Under the pieces are notes generated by a model, which ran no database searches, was not told where the DNA came from, and saw only the letters and a program-made list of their open reading frames with translations. Shown here one piece after another: positions 43,393-51,860 of a DNA stretch of 64,000 nt (the first letter of the stretch is position 1; the number at the start of each line of letters is the position of its first letter). The position numbers and the translations under genes were made by a program. The stretch is from Terasakiella brassicae (GTDB lineage Bacteria; Pseudomonadota; Alphaproteobacteria; Rhodospirillales; Terasakiellaceae), in assembly GCF_014641495.1 (NCBI RefSeq), contig NZ_BMHV01000015.1, positions 1 through 64,000 of the forward strand, given 5' to 3'.

Positions 43393-44673
43393 TCAATCCC
43401 AAACGATCCGGTTACGGCCTGTGTTTTTCGCTTTATAGAGGCGTGCATCAGCTAAATTCAGCGCCTCTTCATAAGTTTGGCCAGCCTTCCATTCTGCCAA
43501 CCCGCCACTGACCCTCATGGTTAATTCCTGATCATTTGAGGTCTTTAACACATTGCTTTCAACGCGGGTGCGGATACGCTCCGCCAAAACCTTCGCCCCT
43601 TCAAAATCTGTTTCCGGCAGCAAAACCACGAACTCTTCGCCACCAATCCGGCCCAGCGCATCACTTGTCCGTAACGTTTCACCAATCAATGAAACCAGTT
43701 CCTTTAACGCATCGTCCCCAACCTCATGGCCAAACGTATCGTTAATCTTTTTAAAATGGTCAATATCAAGCATAAGGATGGAAATTGGCTTTTTATTACG
43801 CTTTGAACGTTGCTGTTCATCTAGCGCACGCGCGCTTAACGCACGACGATTAAGGGTGCCCGTCAAATAATCCGTCCGGGCGGCTTCCTCCAGGGCTTTC
43901 TCCATTTTTTTACGTTCTGCAATATCATTAAACGCAACGAAGAAGACATTTTCGTCCAGCAGACGCAACGGTGTTGCAGAGATCAAAGCTGTAAAAATTT
44001 CACCTGATGATTTTTTCAAGTCCAGCTCTTCATTACTGATGAGCTTGGATTGCTTTAGTTTTTTCAGTAAGCCTTTGCGTTTTTCAGGAACCGCATAAAC
44101 GTCTTTAGCACGTGTTTTTTTGACATTCTCCTGAGGTATTTCAAGGGCATTACAAGCATGATCGTTCATTTCAATCAACATACCTGTATCAATCGACGAC
44201 AACAGGTAGGGAACCGGAAGGGCAGCCAACACCTTTTCCAAACGGTCTTTTTCATCTTCAACTTGTCGATAAAACTGTCGAGCCGTCAGTTGATTTTTTA
44301 CCCGTGCCAAAACTTCCGGCATTTGCAAGGGACGGGGAATATAATCGGATGCACCAACTTCAAAGCCTTTAATCTTGCTTTCTAGGGTATCCGTGGCGGT
44401 AATAAAAATCACCGGTACATCTGCAGTGTCCGGTGTTTCTTTCAATTGTTGGCATACTTCAAACCCATCCAGTCCGGGCATCTGCACATCAAGCAGGATC
44501 AAATCAGGTGTTTTTTCTTGAATACGGAGAAAAGCTTCCTGCCCGCTGCTGGCTCCATGTACAACATAACCATTTGCGCTTAAAACCTGCGTAAGAACCT
44601 TTAAATTGATAAGGTTATCATCCACAACAAGAATTTCGCAGCCTTCAAATGTTCGGGCAATATCCCACACCAT
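43393..44673 (-). CDS. Response-regulator diguanylate cyclase, REC-PAS-GGDEF
   Basis: About 426 residues: receiver (about 10-130, Asp62 as phosphoacceptor in LILLDVQMPG), PAS-like domain (about 150-255) and a GGDEF cyclase (about 265-425). GGEEF is intact, as is the I-site RTSD five residues before it, giving c-di-GMP feedback inhibition. The switch lysine of the receiver is Arg (YIPRPL). It synthesises c-di-GMP on phosphorylation or PAS signal. I start at the ATG rather than the GTG five codons earlier. The partner kinase is not in the window. Confidence 0.9.
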   Translation of the reverse strand: MVWDIARTFEGCEILVVDDNLINLKVLTQVLSANGYVVHGASSGQEAFLRIQEKTPDLILLDVQMPGLDGFEVCQQLKETPDTADVPVIFITATDTLESKIKGFEVGASDYIPRPLQMPEVLARVKNQLTARQFYRQVEDEKDRLEKVLAALPVPYLLSSIDTGMLIEMNDHACNALEIPQENVKKTRAKDVYAVPEKRKGLLKKLKQSKLISNEELDLKKSSGEIFTALISATPLRLLDENVFFVAFNDIAERKKMEKALEEAARTDYLTGTLNRRALSARALDEQQRSKRNKKPISILMLDIDHFKKINDTFGHEVGDDALKELVSLIGETLRTSDALGRIGGEEFVVLLPETDFEGAKVLAERIRTRVESNVLKTSNDQELTMRVSGGLAEWKAGQTYEEALNLADARLYKAKNTGRNRIVWD

Positions 44674-44805
44674 AAAACTCAACCTCACTCAACTCACGTC
44701 ACGACATAGTCGTAAAACATAACTCTAAAATATAGAAAAAGAGTGATAATAAAAGCTTAAAGTGAGAAAAAGGTGCGTACATATCCGTCAAAACGATTCC
44801 TGATT

Positions 44806-45087
44806 TCACAGATTGTTTTTCACTGAAATACCCGGGAAATACATATCCACATCAATTTTGTCGGCACCATCCATAATAGCCGTTAAACCGTCTAATGCCT
44901 TATTGATATTTTCAGCATCCTGTTGGCTAATCACCTCACGGGCAGAACCCAGAAAATTTAAGACCCATGTCCCTTCTGTTTGTGGACCAACCAGCATCAT
45001 ATTAACTTCTTCTGTGCCGTTTCGCCCTTCACAAAGGGCCACAAAATCCCGATTTTCAATAACTTTTACAGGCGTTCCTATACACAT
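44806..45087 (-). CDS. hypC: Hydrogenase maturation chaperone HypC/HybG
   Basis: About 93 residues starting MCIGTPVKVIE, the conserved HypC/HybG beginning in which the N-terminal Cys helps carry the Fe(CN)2CO group to the large subunit. An OB-like barrel (EGRNGTEEVNMMLVGPQTEGTWVLNFLGSA) follows. The gene starts ten bases inside hybD, as in hyb-type operons. Partner genes hypA, B, D, E and F are not in the window. The last gene of the hydrogenase operon. Confidence 0.88.
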   Translation of the reverse strand: MCIGTPVKVIENRDFVALCEGRNGTEEVNMMLVGPQTEGTWVLNFLGSAREVISQQDAENINKALDGLTAIMDGADKIDVDMYFPGISVKNNL

Positions 45088-45620
45088 GGCAAACAACCGT
45101 TTTGTGCATGTTGCGACCAAAATCCGGCAACGGGTTGCTCACGTTTTTTCAGGTTTACCCCACGTGTCTCAATTTCCTCTACGAGCATATCCAGCATCTT
45201 GAGAACACGGCCTTCTGTTTCAGGACTTAAACCAAGACTATTTTCCAGTTTATAGGGCACCATACCAATAATCGTAACCGTTTGCGGGGACTGACCCTGC
45301 AACTGCAAAATCCCCAACAAATCAGACAATCCTAATTGATGGTTGGAAATTTTCGTCTGAAAAAAGGCGGGTACCTGCTTGTCTGCCAAGCGGATTAATG
45401 TTCCCTCTGGATCCCCGGTATTAACGGAGTCCGTCACAATAAGATGTTTAACATCCCGCATGGGTTCCAGCAGTTCAGTCCCGGTTGTCCCCCCATCCAT
45501 AACAATCACGTTATCTGGAATTTCATACATTCCTTCCAAGGCTTCAACAGCGCGAACCCCCACGCCCTCATCCTGCATCAAGACGTTTCCGAGGCCGATG
45601 ACCAGAATTTCCGTTGTCAT
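45078..45620 (-). CDS. hybD: Hydrogenase maturation protease HybD
   Basis: 180 residues of the M52 family, which removes the C-terminal peptide of the large subunit after metal insertion. The motifs are GLGNVLMQDEGVGVR (with Glu18), HLIVTDSV (with Asp64) and SNHQLGL (with the His ligand), matching the nickel-binding residues of E. coli HybD. It starts 97 bases behind hybC, with a large hairpin in the gap, and overlaps hypC. Confidence 0.93.
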   Translation of the reverse strand: MTTEILVIGLGNVLMQDEGVGVRAVEALEGMYEIPDNVIVMDGGTTGTELLEPMRDVKHLIVTDSVNTGDPEGTLIRLADKQVPAFFQTKISNHQLGLSDLLGILQLQGQSPQTVTIIGMVPYKLENSLGLSPETEGRVLKMLDMLVEEIETRGVNLKKREQPVAGFWSQHAQNGCLPCV

Positions 45621-45652
45621 GATATTTTCCTTTATTTTATTTCACAAAAACC

Positions 45653-45700
45653 AAGAAGATTGAACCCCGCTTGGGAGGGTATCCGGGGTTCAACCTTCTT
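45653..45700 (-). promoter_or_regulatory. Hairpin between hybC and hybD
   Basis: AAGAAG(A)TTGAACCCCG pairs with CGGGGTTCAA(C)CTTCTT, sixteen pairs with one mismatch and a 14-base loop. It sits after the hybC stop; only a weak T-rich stretch follows. It may lower read-through to hybD-hypC or protect the 3' end of the structural transcript. Confidence 0.55.
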
Positions 45701-45717
45701 AAGCAGTCACAGCCACC

Positions 45718-47424
45718 CTAAAGTGCTTTGACTTTCACGATCGGTTTTTGTTCCGTATCAACCATATGGATTGCACAGGCAATACAGGGATCAAATGAAT
45801 GCACGGTGCGTAGAACTTCCAAGGGCTGTTCAGGATCCGCAACCGGGTTATCCAGCAAAGAAGCCTCATAAGGCCCCATCTCGCCATTTTCAGAACGCGG
45901 CCCAGCGTTCCATGTCGACGGCACAACAGCTTGGTAGTTTTTGATCTTGGCATCTTCAATCACCACCCAGTGCGATAATGCCCCACGCGGCGCTTCATGG
46001 TGCCCCACACCGCGAATTTCACCTTTCGGGAAGACAGGTGCATTGAAACTGTCGGTATCGCCAGAAGCAATATTATCGACAAGTTTCTGCCATTGTTGTT
46101 TCAACGTATCCATCATCACACCCGCACGAATAGCACGTGCGGCATGGCGTCCGATTGTCGATTCAAAAGCCGCCAACGGAATATCGGACGCACCGGAAAC
46201 CGTCTTAATAATTCCGACCGCATCATTGACATATTTTGTACAGTTTTCATGCCCCTGCGCCAACATAACCAGCACGTTTGCCAAGGGGCCGACTTGTGCC
46301 CGCTTGCCGTTAAAGGTCGGTGCCTTGATCCATGAATACTGTCCGTCATCTTGGAAATCCGTATATTGCGGTTCGGTTTCCCCTTCCCACGGATGAAGGG
46401 TCGCATCACCTTCATACCATGCATGTTTGGATGATTCTGCAACCCCCTTATGGAAGAACGGATCGTGGAAATCCTTAATCGGTGTGAACTTGTTGAAATC
46501 ACCGGCTTCGATATACCCGCCGGGCAAGTCAAACTTGGTTCCCTTGGTATCTTGCGGGCAATCCGGCACAGATAGATAGTTATTCACGCCTTTACCATAT
46601 CCGGCCCAATCCAGATAAAAGGCACCGATTGCCGGAACGTCCGTCATATAAGTGGATTTAACAAAATGTTCCAGCTTATCAATCCAGCCTTTGATCATCA
46701 TAATCCGTTCCATATTCAAAACGGACTGACTGTTCATGTTGACGGAGTTAGAAATCCCGCCAACGGCCAAGTTCTGAATGTGGGGGGACTTACCGCCCAA
46801 AATTGCCACGATCTTGTTGCAATAGTTCTGCACTTCCAACGCTTGCAAATAGTGCGCAACCGCGAGCAGGTTTACTTCCGGTGACAGTTTCATCGCCGGG
46901 TGTCCCCAATAACCGGAGGCAAACGGGCCCAACTGACCGCTGGAAACAAATGTTTTCAAACGATCCTGCACCGCTTTCATTTCATGTGGACCATTTAAAG
47001 ACCAGTCCGACAGACTTTCCGCCAGCTTGGATGTGGCAACCGGGTCCGCATCCAATGCAGACACGACATCTACCCAATCTACCGCAGACAGGTGATAAAA
47101 ATGAACGATATGATCCTGAATGGCATGTGCAGTCTGGATAATATTACGCACCAATTGGGCGTTTACCGGAACTTCCAGTCCCAGTGCATTTTCCACAGCG
47201 CGCACGGATGTAATCGCATGTACAGTTGTACAAACCCCGCAAAAACGTTGTGTAAACAACCAGGCTTCACGAGGGTCACGCCCCACCAGAATTGTTTCAA
47301 TACCGCGCCACATCTGACCGGAAGACCAGGATTTGCTGACACGGCCTTCATCATTAACTTCAACATCGATACGAAGGTGGCCTTCAATACGCGTGACCGG
47401 ATCGACTGTAATACGTGTTGTCAC
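45718..47424 (-). CDS. hybC: [NiFe] hydrogenase large subunit HybC
   Basis: 568 residues. The four Ni-Fe ligands are Cys62 and Cys65 in RFCGVCTTVH and Cys547 and Cys550 in DPCIACAIH; the RIEGHL and SFDPC blocks fit membrane-bound uptake hydrogenases of Hyb (group 1) type. The last 15 residues after His553 (MVDTEQ...) are the peptide removed by HybD. It oxidises H2 in the periplasm and is co-exported with the small subunit. Start is GTG behind AGGAG. The 133-base gap to hybB contains two hairpins. Confidence 0.95.
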   Translation of the reverse strand: MTTRITVDPVTRIEGHLRIDVEVNDEGRVSKSWSSGQMWRGIETILVGRDPREAWLFTQRFCGVCTTVHAITSVRAVENALGLEVPVNAQLVRNIIQTAHAIQDHIVHFYHLSAVDWVDVVSALDADPVATSKLAESLSDWSLNGPHEMKAVQDRLKTFVSSGQLGPFASGYWGHPAMKLSPEVNLLAVAHYLQALEVQNYCNKIVAILGGKSPHIQNLAVGGISNSVNMNSQSVLNMERIMMIKGWIDKLEHFVKSTYMTDVPAIGAFYLDWAGYGKGVNNYLSVPDCPQDTKGTKFDLPGGYIEAGDFNKFTPIKDFHDPFFHKGVAESSKHAWYEGDATLHPWEGETEPQYTDFQDDGQYSWIKAPTFNGKRAQVGPLANVLVMLAQGHENCTKYVNDAVGIIKTVSGASDIPLAAFESTIGRHAARAIRAGVMMDTLKQQWQKLVDNIASGDTDSFNAPVFPKGEIRGVGHHEAPRGALSHWVVIEDAKIKNYQAVVPSTWNAGPRSENGEMGPYEASLLDNPVADPEQPLEVLRTVHSFDPCIACAIHMVDTEQKPIVKVKAL

Positions 47425-47464
47425 GATTTTTCTCCTAATTCGATAACTTTAGAGCAAATCCCGA

Positions 47465-47555
47465 GCAGATTGCACCAATCTGCGACGACGCATTTGCATT
47501 AAATCAATAAGTTAGAGCCTTTCAGGTGAGCTATAGCGAACCTGCAAGGTCTAAC
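47465..47555 (-). promoter_or_regulatory. Two hairpins between hybB and hybC
   Basis: GCAGATTG and CAATCTGC form a perfect 8-base-pair stem with a 3-base loop. Next to it GTTAGAGCCTT and AAGGTCTAAC pair over an inner CAGGT/ACCTG stem. Both lie in the 133-base hybB-hybC gap. No T run follows either; they may cap or process the transcript. Confidence 0.5.
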
Positions 47556-47557
47556 TC

Positions 47558-48697
47558 TCACGCGTGCGCCTCTTTGTGCAGCACGGGCAGCATTTTAACC
47601 ATCACCATGTATGCCATGATCTCAAACGCAACGATGCCAACGGTCACCATCACTTCCCCGACTGACGGGAAATAGCTGTAGCCAGGTCCCGGGTCATAGG
47701 TGAACAAGAAAGCATTGAAACGATAAAGCGAGCCAGCAAACAGCATGGACACCGCAGCCCACAATAAAACACGCGAATTTTGGCGCATTTTCTGGGATAA
47801 CAAGGCAACAACCGGGAAAATAAACAACAAGGTTTCCAACAGGAAAAGCAGGCTATTTTTGTCGCCGGCAAAGATATATCCGACTTTGCCATTCAGGATA
47901 ATTTCCCCAAATCGCACCACCAGATAAACCAATAACAAACCGACGATGATTTTGCCGATTTTAGATAACAAAGATGTTTCATCTGGCAAATCAAAGGCAA
48001 CTTGCGAAGCCGATGCTTCGAAAATCACAATGGAAAAGCCCATTGTCAGTGCCGTCAACAATGCCAAAAGAGGTTGAAAATGTACCGTCTGCCAAAGGGG
48101 GGCAACCTTATATCCCATCGCAATCAAAAACGACCCAAGGGAAGACTGGTGCATCGTTGGCAATAAGATGCCAAGGGCGATAAAAATGAACAACATCTTG
48201 TTCAATATTTTCAGCACCCCATGCGCCCCGATCCGTTCCAGAAAAGCCGGAGCAAATTCAATAACCAGAACAAGGATATAGGTCGTCACACACAAGCCAA
48301 CTTCCAACATCACAGCATTGAAATTCATATGCCACGGTAAGAGCAGATTATAGAACTGCCAGTAACGTCCCATGTCGATAAAGGCCCCGACACCGCCAAG
48401 GGCATACCCCAGCAAACTGGCCAGCAATGCAGCACGCATCAATGGGTGATATTGACCTTTATTAAAAACATAGATCGTGATGGCCAGTGCATAACCGCCA
48501 CAAGCCAATGCCGTACCGATGACAACATCATAAACGACCCAAATTCCCCAGGGAAAGCCACCGTTAATATTGGCAACGGCCCCCATACCATCCGTAAAAC
48601 GAACGCCTAAGAAATACATGCCGATCACGAACAGAACCAGACACAACATAAAGGCCGGTGTAAAAATAGAACCGCCCAGCGGTTTAGCGTGACTCAT
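47558..48697 (-). CDS. hybB: Hydrogenase membrane subunit HybB (NrfD/PsrC family)
   Basis: 379 residues with about ten transmembrane helices and no heme-ligand cytochrome b pattern, i.e. the NrfD-like integral subunit. HybB receives electrons from HybA and passes them to quinone at the membrane. ATG start with GGGGAGG upstream, four bases after the hybA stop. The order O-A-B-C equals that of the E. coli hyb operon. Confidence 0.93.
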   Translation of the reverse strand: MSHAKPLGGSIFTPAFMLCLVLFVIGMYFLGVRFTDGMGAVANINGGFPWGIWVVYDVVIGTALACGGYALAITIYVFNKGQYHPLMRAALLASLLGYALGGVGAFIDMGRYWQFYNLLLPWHMNFNAVMLEVGLCVTTYILVLVIEFAPAFLERIGAHGVLKILNKMLFIFIALGILLPTMHQSSLGSFLIAMGYKVAPLWQTVHFQPLLALLTALTMGFSIVIFEASASQVAFDLPDETSLLSKIGKIIVGLLLVYLVVRFGEIILNGKVGYIFAGDKNSLLFLLETLLFIFPVVALLSQKMRQNSRVLLWAAVSMLFAGSLYRFNAFLFTYDPGPGYSYFPSVGEVMVTVGIVAFEIMAYMVMVKMLPVLHKEAHA

Positions 48698-48700
48698 GGC

Positions 48701-49675
48701 CTATTCCTCCCCGTCATGGTTGTCTTTATTGCGCTTAACCACATAGGTTAAGCCCGCCATAGCTGCCGCAGGCAAAGCCATGTATTTGTATAAAGTATGC
48801 TGAACGCCCTCAGAAACAGACGCATAAGAACGGTCTTCCAAAGGGGGCATCCCCAGCTTGTCAAACGCAATGGCAGAAATATGCAGAACATTGGTTCCGC
48901 CTGCTTCTTTTTCACCCCAGATGTGATTTTGATAATCGGCTTCCAGTTCTTTTTCGTGATAACTTTCCGGCTTGGAAATATCACCACGGGGGAAGTTATA
49001 ATTATCGCCGGACTTGAGTTCCATACGTCGCTTGGCTTCTTCCATCAACATACTGCGCGGACCAAACAGGGTGGCCCCCGTAGGGCACACTTCCGCACAG
49101 GCTGTCATACCGCCCTTATTAATGCGTTCCAGTCCTTCCTGATTGCACATCTGGCATTTGTGAATACGTCCGAATGCATTGTCATATTCAAATTGCGGAA
49201 CGTTATAAGGACAACCGACCATGCAAGTTCGACAGCCGATACAAGCATCGGGATGATGCGTCACAATTCCCGTCAATGGGTCACGACGCATTGCCGTCAC
49301 CGGACATACAGAAACACATCCGGGATCAACACAATGCATACAGCTGCGTTTTTCAAAAGCGAAACCGTTTTCTTCGCTATCCTTCACCGCTGCCGTACCA
49401 TCACTGTAAACCTTAATGACGTTGAGCGTATCACCGGATAAGTCCAATGCGGAATCGTAAATATGACCATCCCCGCGATCCACGGGTGTCATATCGTTGA
49501 CTTCTTTACAAGCCGTTACACAGGCCTTACACCCAACACAAAGTGTCGAGTCATACAGCATGCCAACTGCTTCAGGGGCAGGTTCCAAATTCGGGCGAGC
49601 ATCCGCGACCGTACTGATACATGCTGCACCAGCCACCCCTGCACCTGCCGTTTTTAAAAAGGTTCTTCTATCCAT
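48701..49675 (-). CDS. hybA: Ferredoxin-like subunit HybA with Tat signal
   Basis: About 324 residues. The N-terminal MDRRTFLKTAG is a twin-arginine-type export signal. The four cysteine clusters (CVGCKACVTAC, CMHCVDPGC, CIGCRTCMVGCPYN, CQMC...CAEVCPTGA) bind four [4Fe-4S] centres. A C-terminal helix (LPAAAMAGLTYVV) anchors it to the membrane. It carries electrons from the small subunit to HybB. The start is chosen by GAGGGGG upstream and the signal sequence. Confidence 0.93.
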   Translation of the reverse strand: MDRRTFLKTAGAGVAGAACISTVADARPNLEPAPEAVGMLYDSTLCVGCKACVTACKEVNDMTPVDRGDGHIYDSALDLSGDTLNVIKVYSDGTAAVKDSEENGFAFEKRSCMHCVDPGCVSVCPVTAMRRDPLTGIVTHHPDACIGCRTCMVGCPYNVPQFEYDNAFGRIHKCQMCNQEGLERINKGGMTACAEVCPTGATLFGPRSMLMEEAKRRMELKSGDNYNFPRGDISKPESYHEKELEADYQNHIWGEKEAGGTNVLHISAIAFDKLGMPPLEDRSYASVSEGVQHTLYKYMALPAAAMAGLTYVVKRNKDNHDGEE

Positions 49676-49685
49676 AGCAGCCCCC

Positions 49686-50801
49686 TCAGGTTTCGCTGTC
49701 GGAATCAGATTTTCCAAGCCGGGTTGACACCACCGCTGCCGCACCAACGGCCGCACCAACGGCTGCACCGGCAACAGCTGCCGCACCCGCGCTCATACCC
49801 GGGGTATCTTCACGCTGTGCAATTGACGGGAATGCATTTGGTGGGGTATGGGTTTGTACTTCTGCAAGACTGAACAAAGGCTTGGTAAAACCAACTCCCT
49901 GTTCTGTGCACCCGAAACAGGGATGCCCAACGCCGACCGGCCATGTACCGCCCCCCACATCATTAAATTCCACCGCCGGACAGTTAGAATAGGTTTCAGG
50001 TCCCTTACAACCTAATTTATACAGGCAATACCCTTTTTTATGCCCTTCATCGCCAAATTCCTTTGCAAAACGCCCTGCATCAAAGTGCGGGCGGCGTTCG
50101 CAGTTTTCATGGATCAGGCGCCCGTAAGCAAACTTCGGTCTGTTTTGACTATCCAGTTCCGGCAAGGTACCGAACGTCAAGAAATGCATCACTGTCGCCA
50201 AGAAGTTATACGGGTTCGGCGGGCATCCCGGAATATTGACAACGGTTTTACCGGGTAAAACAGCTTGCGCACCAACGGCCCCTGTCGGGTTTGGTCCGGA
50301 TGATTGCACCCCACCCCACGATGCACAAGACCCAAATGCAATGATTGCCGCTGCATTTTCCGCCGCTTCGACCGTATGTGCCAGCATCGTCTTACCGGCA
50401 ATTTTACAGTAAACACCGCCATCTCTCGTCGGGATAGACCCTTCAACGACCAGCAGATATTTACCGGCATTTTCCTTCATGGACAGTTCTTTTAAATGCT
50501 CAACCTGATGGCCGGCACCGGCATCCAGCGTCTGGTGATATTCCAGCGATACCATTTCCAAAATCAATCGTTCCAGCGTTGGATGCTCGGAACGTAACAT
50601 CGTTTCCGTCGGCCCTGTACATTCCTGACCATGCAACCAGATCACAACCGGACGCTTTTTAGGTTTCGCCACAGCTTCAGCCATTGCAATGGCTTCAGAT
50701 GTTGACAACCCCAGCGTTGCTGCAATCCCTGTGCAATATTTCAGGAAATCCCGGCGGCTGATCCCAAGTCGTTTCTCAAGCGCGTCAAAATCACCCTGCA
50801 T
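49686..50801 (-). CDS. hybO: [NiFe] hydrogenase small subunit HybO with Tat signal
   Basis: About 371 residues. The Tat motif SRRDFLKYC is followed by the hydrophobic signal and then the electron-transfer Cys set: WLHGQECTG, FGSCASWGG, GCPPNPYN, CERRPH and the C-terminal CKGPETYSNC and GHPCFGCTE clusters. A Gly/Ala-rich C-terminal helix anchors the heterodimer. It pairs with HybC and exports it as a folded complex. First gene of the hydrogenase operon, with GGAGG upstream. Confidence 0.94.
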   Translation of the reverse strand: MQGDFDALEKRLGISRRDFLKYCTGIAATLGLSTSEAIAMAEAVAKPKKRPVVIWLHGQECTGPTETMLRSEHPTLERLILEMVSLEYHQTLDAGAGHQVEHLKELSMKENAGKYLLVVEGSIPTRDGGVYCKIAGKTMLAHTVEAAENAAAIIAFGSCASWGGVQSSGPNPTGAVGAQAVLPGKTVVNIPGCPPNPYNFLATVMHFLTFGTLPELDSQNRPKFAYGRLIHENCERRPHFDAGRFAKEFGDEGHKKGYCLYKLGCKGPETYSNCPAVEFNDVGGGTWPVGVGHPCFGCTEQGVGFTKPLFSLAEVQTHTPPNAFPSIAQREDTPGMSAGAAAVAGAAVGAAVGAAAVVSTRLGKSDSDSET

Positions 50802-51256
50802 AATTTGGATATCCTCCCATCTTGGAGCAACAGCCCCTATAACCAATAATCGTCCCAATACCTCAGAGCAAAAACCGTACCAAATAAGCAAACTATTGTT
50901 ATTAATGAATTATTTCCATCACCCTATTCTTTTTGTACAAAAAAAGTGGCAGCCGTAACGTATATCGCAGTTAAAAAATGAAAAGTAAGTAACCACTTAC
51001 ACAGGGAAATAACCTCACCCCCCTTATCTTTTGCATATTTAAAAACTAATATGAGAGTTACTATTATAAAAACACCTATCCATTAGAATGGTAAGACCAG
51101 AATGCAATGCAGCATTTTCAATACTTAAGTATCAGTTTTAATGTGCATCGCAAACCAAACAACCACTTCTATATTTTTTTGAAAAAAAACCTTCCAATTT
51201 TCTAAAAATACTGTTTCCCTATAGGCTCATTTTTACGTTATTTGAGGACTGGGACA
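50802..51256. promoter_or_regulatory. Divergent control region, hyb operon / hybE-hupR
   Basis: About 455 AT-rich bases without a convincing gene. Two perfect palindromes stand out, TTTTTGTACAAAAA about 130 bases ahead of hybO and ATACTTAAGTAT about 125 bases ahead of hybE. No clear -24/-12 element is present, which fits HupR relatives that work with the house-keeping RNA polymerase. The palindromes are candidate sites for HupR or other regulators. Confidence 0.5.
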
Positions 51257-51850
51257 GTGACACATCCCCTGCATACCCTCAGCCCATCACAAGCGGCTGA
51301 GACATTAGAGGCCTGCTTCAATAAAATCTGGAAAGAAAATATGGTCGGTATTCAAATCCTGAATAACGACCTTGTCGTCGAAGCTGTTGAGTTTCAAAAA
51401 TGGGATGAACGTGTCATTGGCATGATGGTCACCCCCTGGTTTATCAATCTTATTATGCTCCCTAAAGAAGGGGAAAACTGGGAATGTATAAAATTGGGAG
51501 AGAGAGAAAAATACAACTTCCCTCAAAAAGAATGCCCCGTCATGGTCAATGAAATTGAAGGGTTTGGCTTTTGTAAAACTTATTCGCTTTATTCCCCGGT
51601 CAACGATTTCCCCAATCCCGAATCCGCACGGATTGCCGCTGCTATTTTCTTGCGCGACCTGCTAGATGAGAAAAAACGTATCGACCCCACCTATTCTGAA
51701 GAACAAATTCAACGCTACTTGAACAAAGAAGAAATGGTGCATCGCGAAGAATTAAAAAAACAATTCTCAGAGCCTGCCAATATGAAGACAGAAGTAAATC
51801 GGCGAGATCTCCTTCGTGGAAAATTACGCGAAGACCCAACCTCGGCATAA
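51257..51850 (+). CDS. hybE: [NiFe]-hydrogenase assembly chaperone HybE
   Basis: About 197 residues of the HybE/HupJ family, starting TLSPSQAAETLEACF and with MVGIQILNNDLVVEAVEF and IGMMVTPWFINLIMLP as conserved blocks. The family escorts the Tat-targeted small subunit during assembly. The C-terminal tail has a twin-arginine-like NRRDLLRGKL motif. The GTG start follows GAGG; a TTG five codons earlier has no better site. It diverges from hybO and is 10 bases ahead of hupR. Confidence 0.85.
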   Translation: MTHPLHTLSPSQAAETLEACFNKIWKENMVGIQILNNDLVVEAVEFQKWDERVIGMMVTPWFINLIMLPKEGENWECIKLGEREKYNFPQKECPVMVNEIEGFGFCKTYSLYSPVNDFPNPESARIAAAIFLRDLLDEKKRIDPTYSEEQIQRYLNKEEMVHREELKKQFSEPANMKTEVNRRDLLRGKLREDPTSA

Positions 51851-51860
51851 GGTTGACACA

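Noticed and set aside
44813-45731. Several plus-strand frames over hypC, hybD and the adjoining gap
   Set aside because: They are shadows of, or run through, the hydrogenase maturation genes and carry no start signals.
50935-50952. Possible sigma-54 promoter for hybO on the minus strand (TGCCAC-N5-TTGT)
   Set aside because: The essential GG of the -24 box and GC of the -12 box are both missing.
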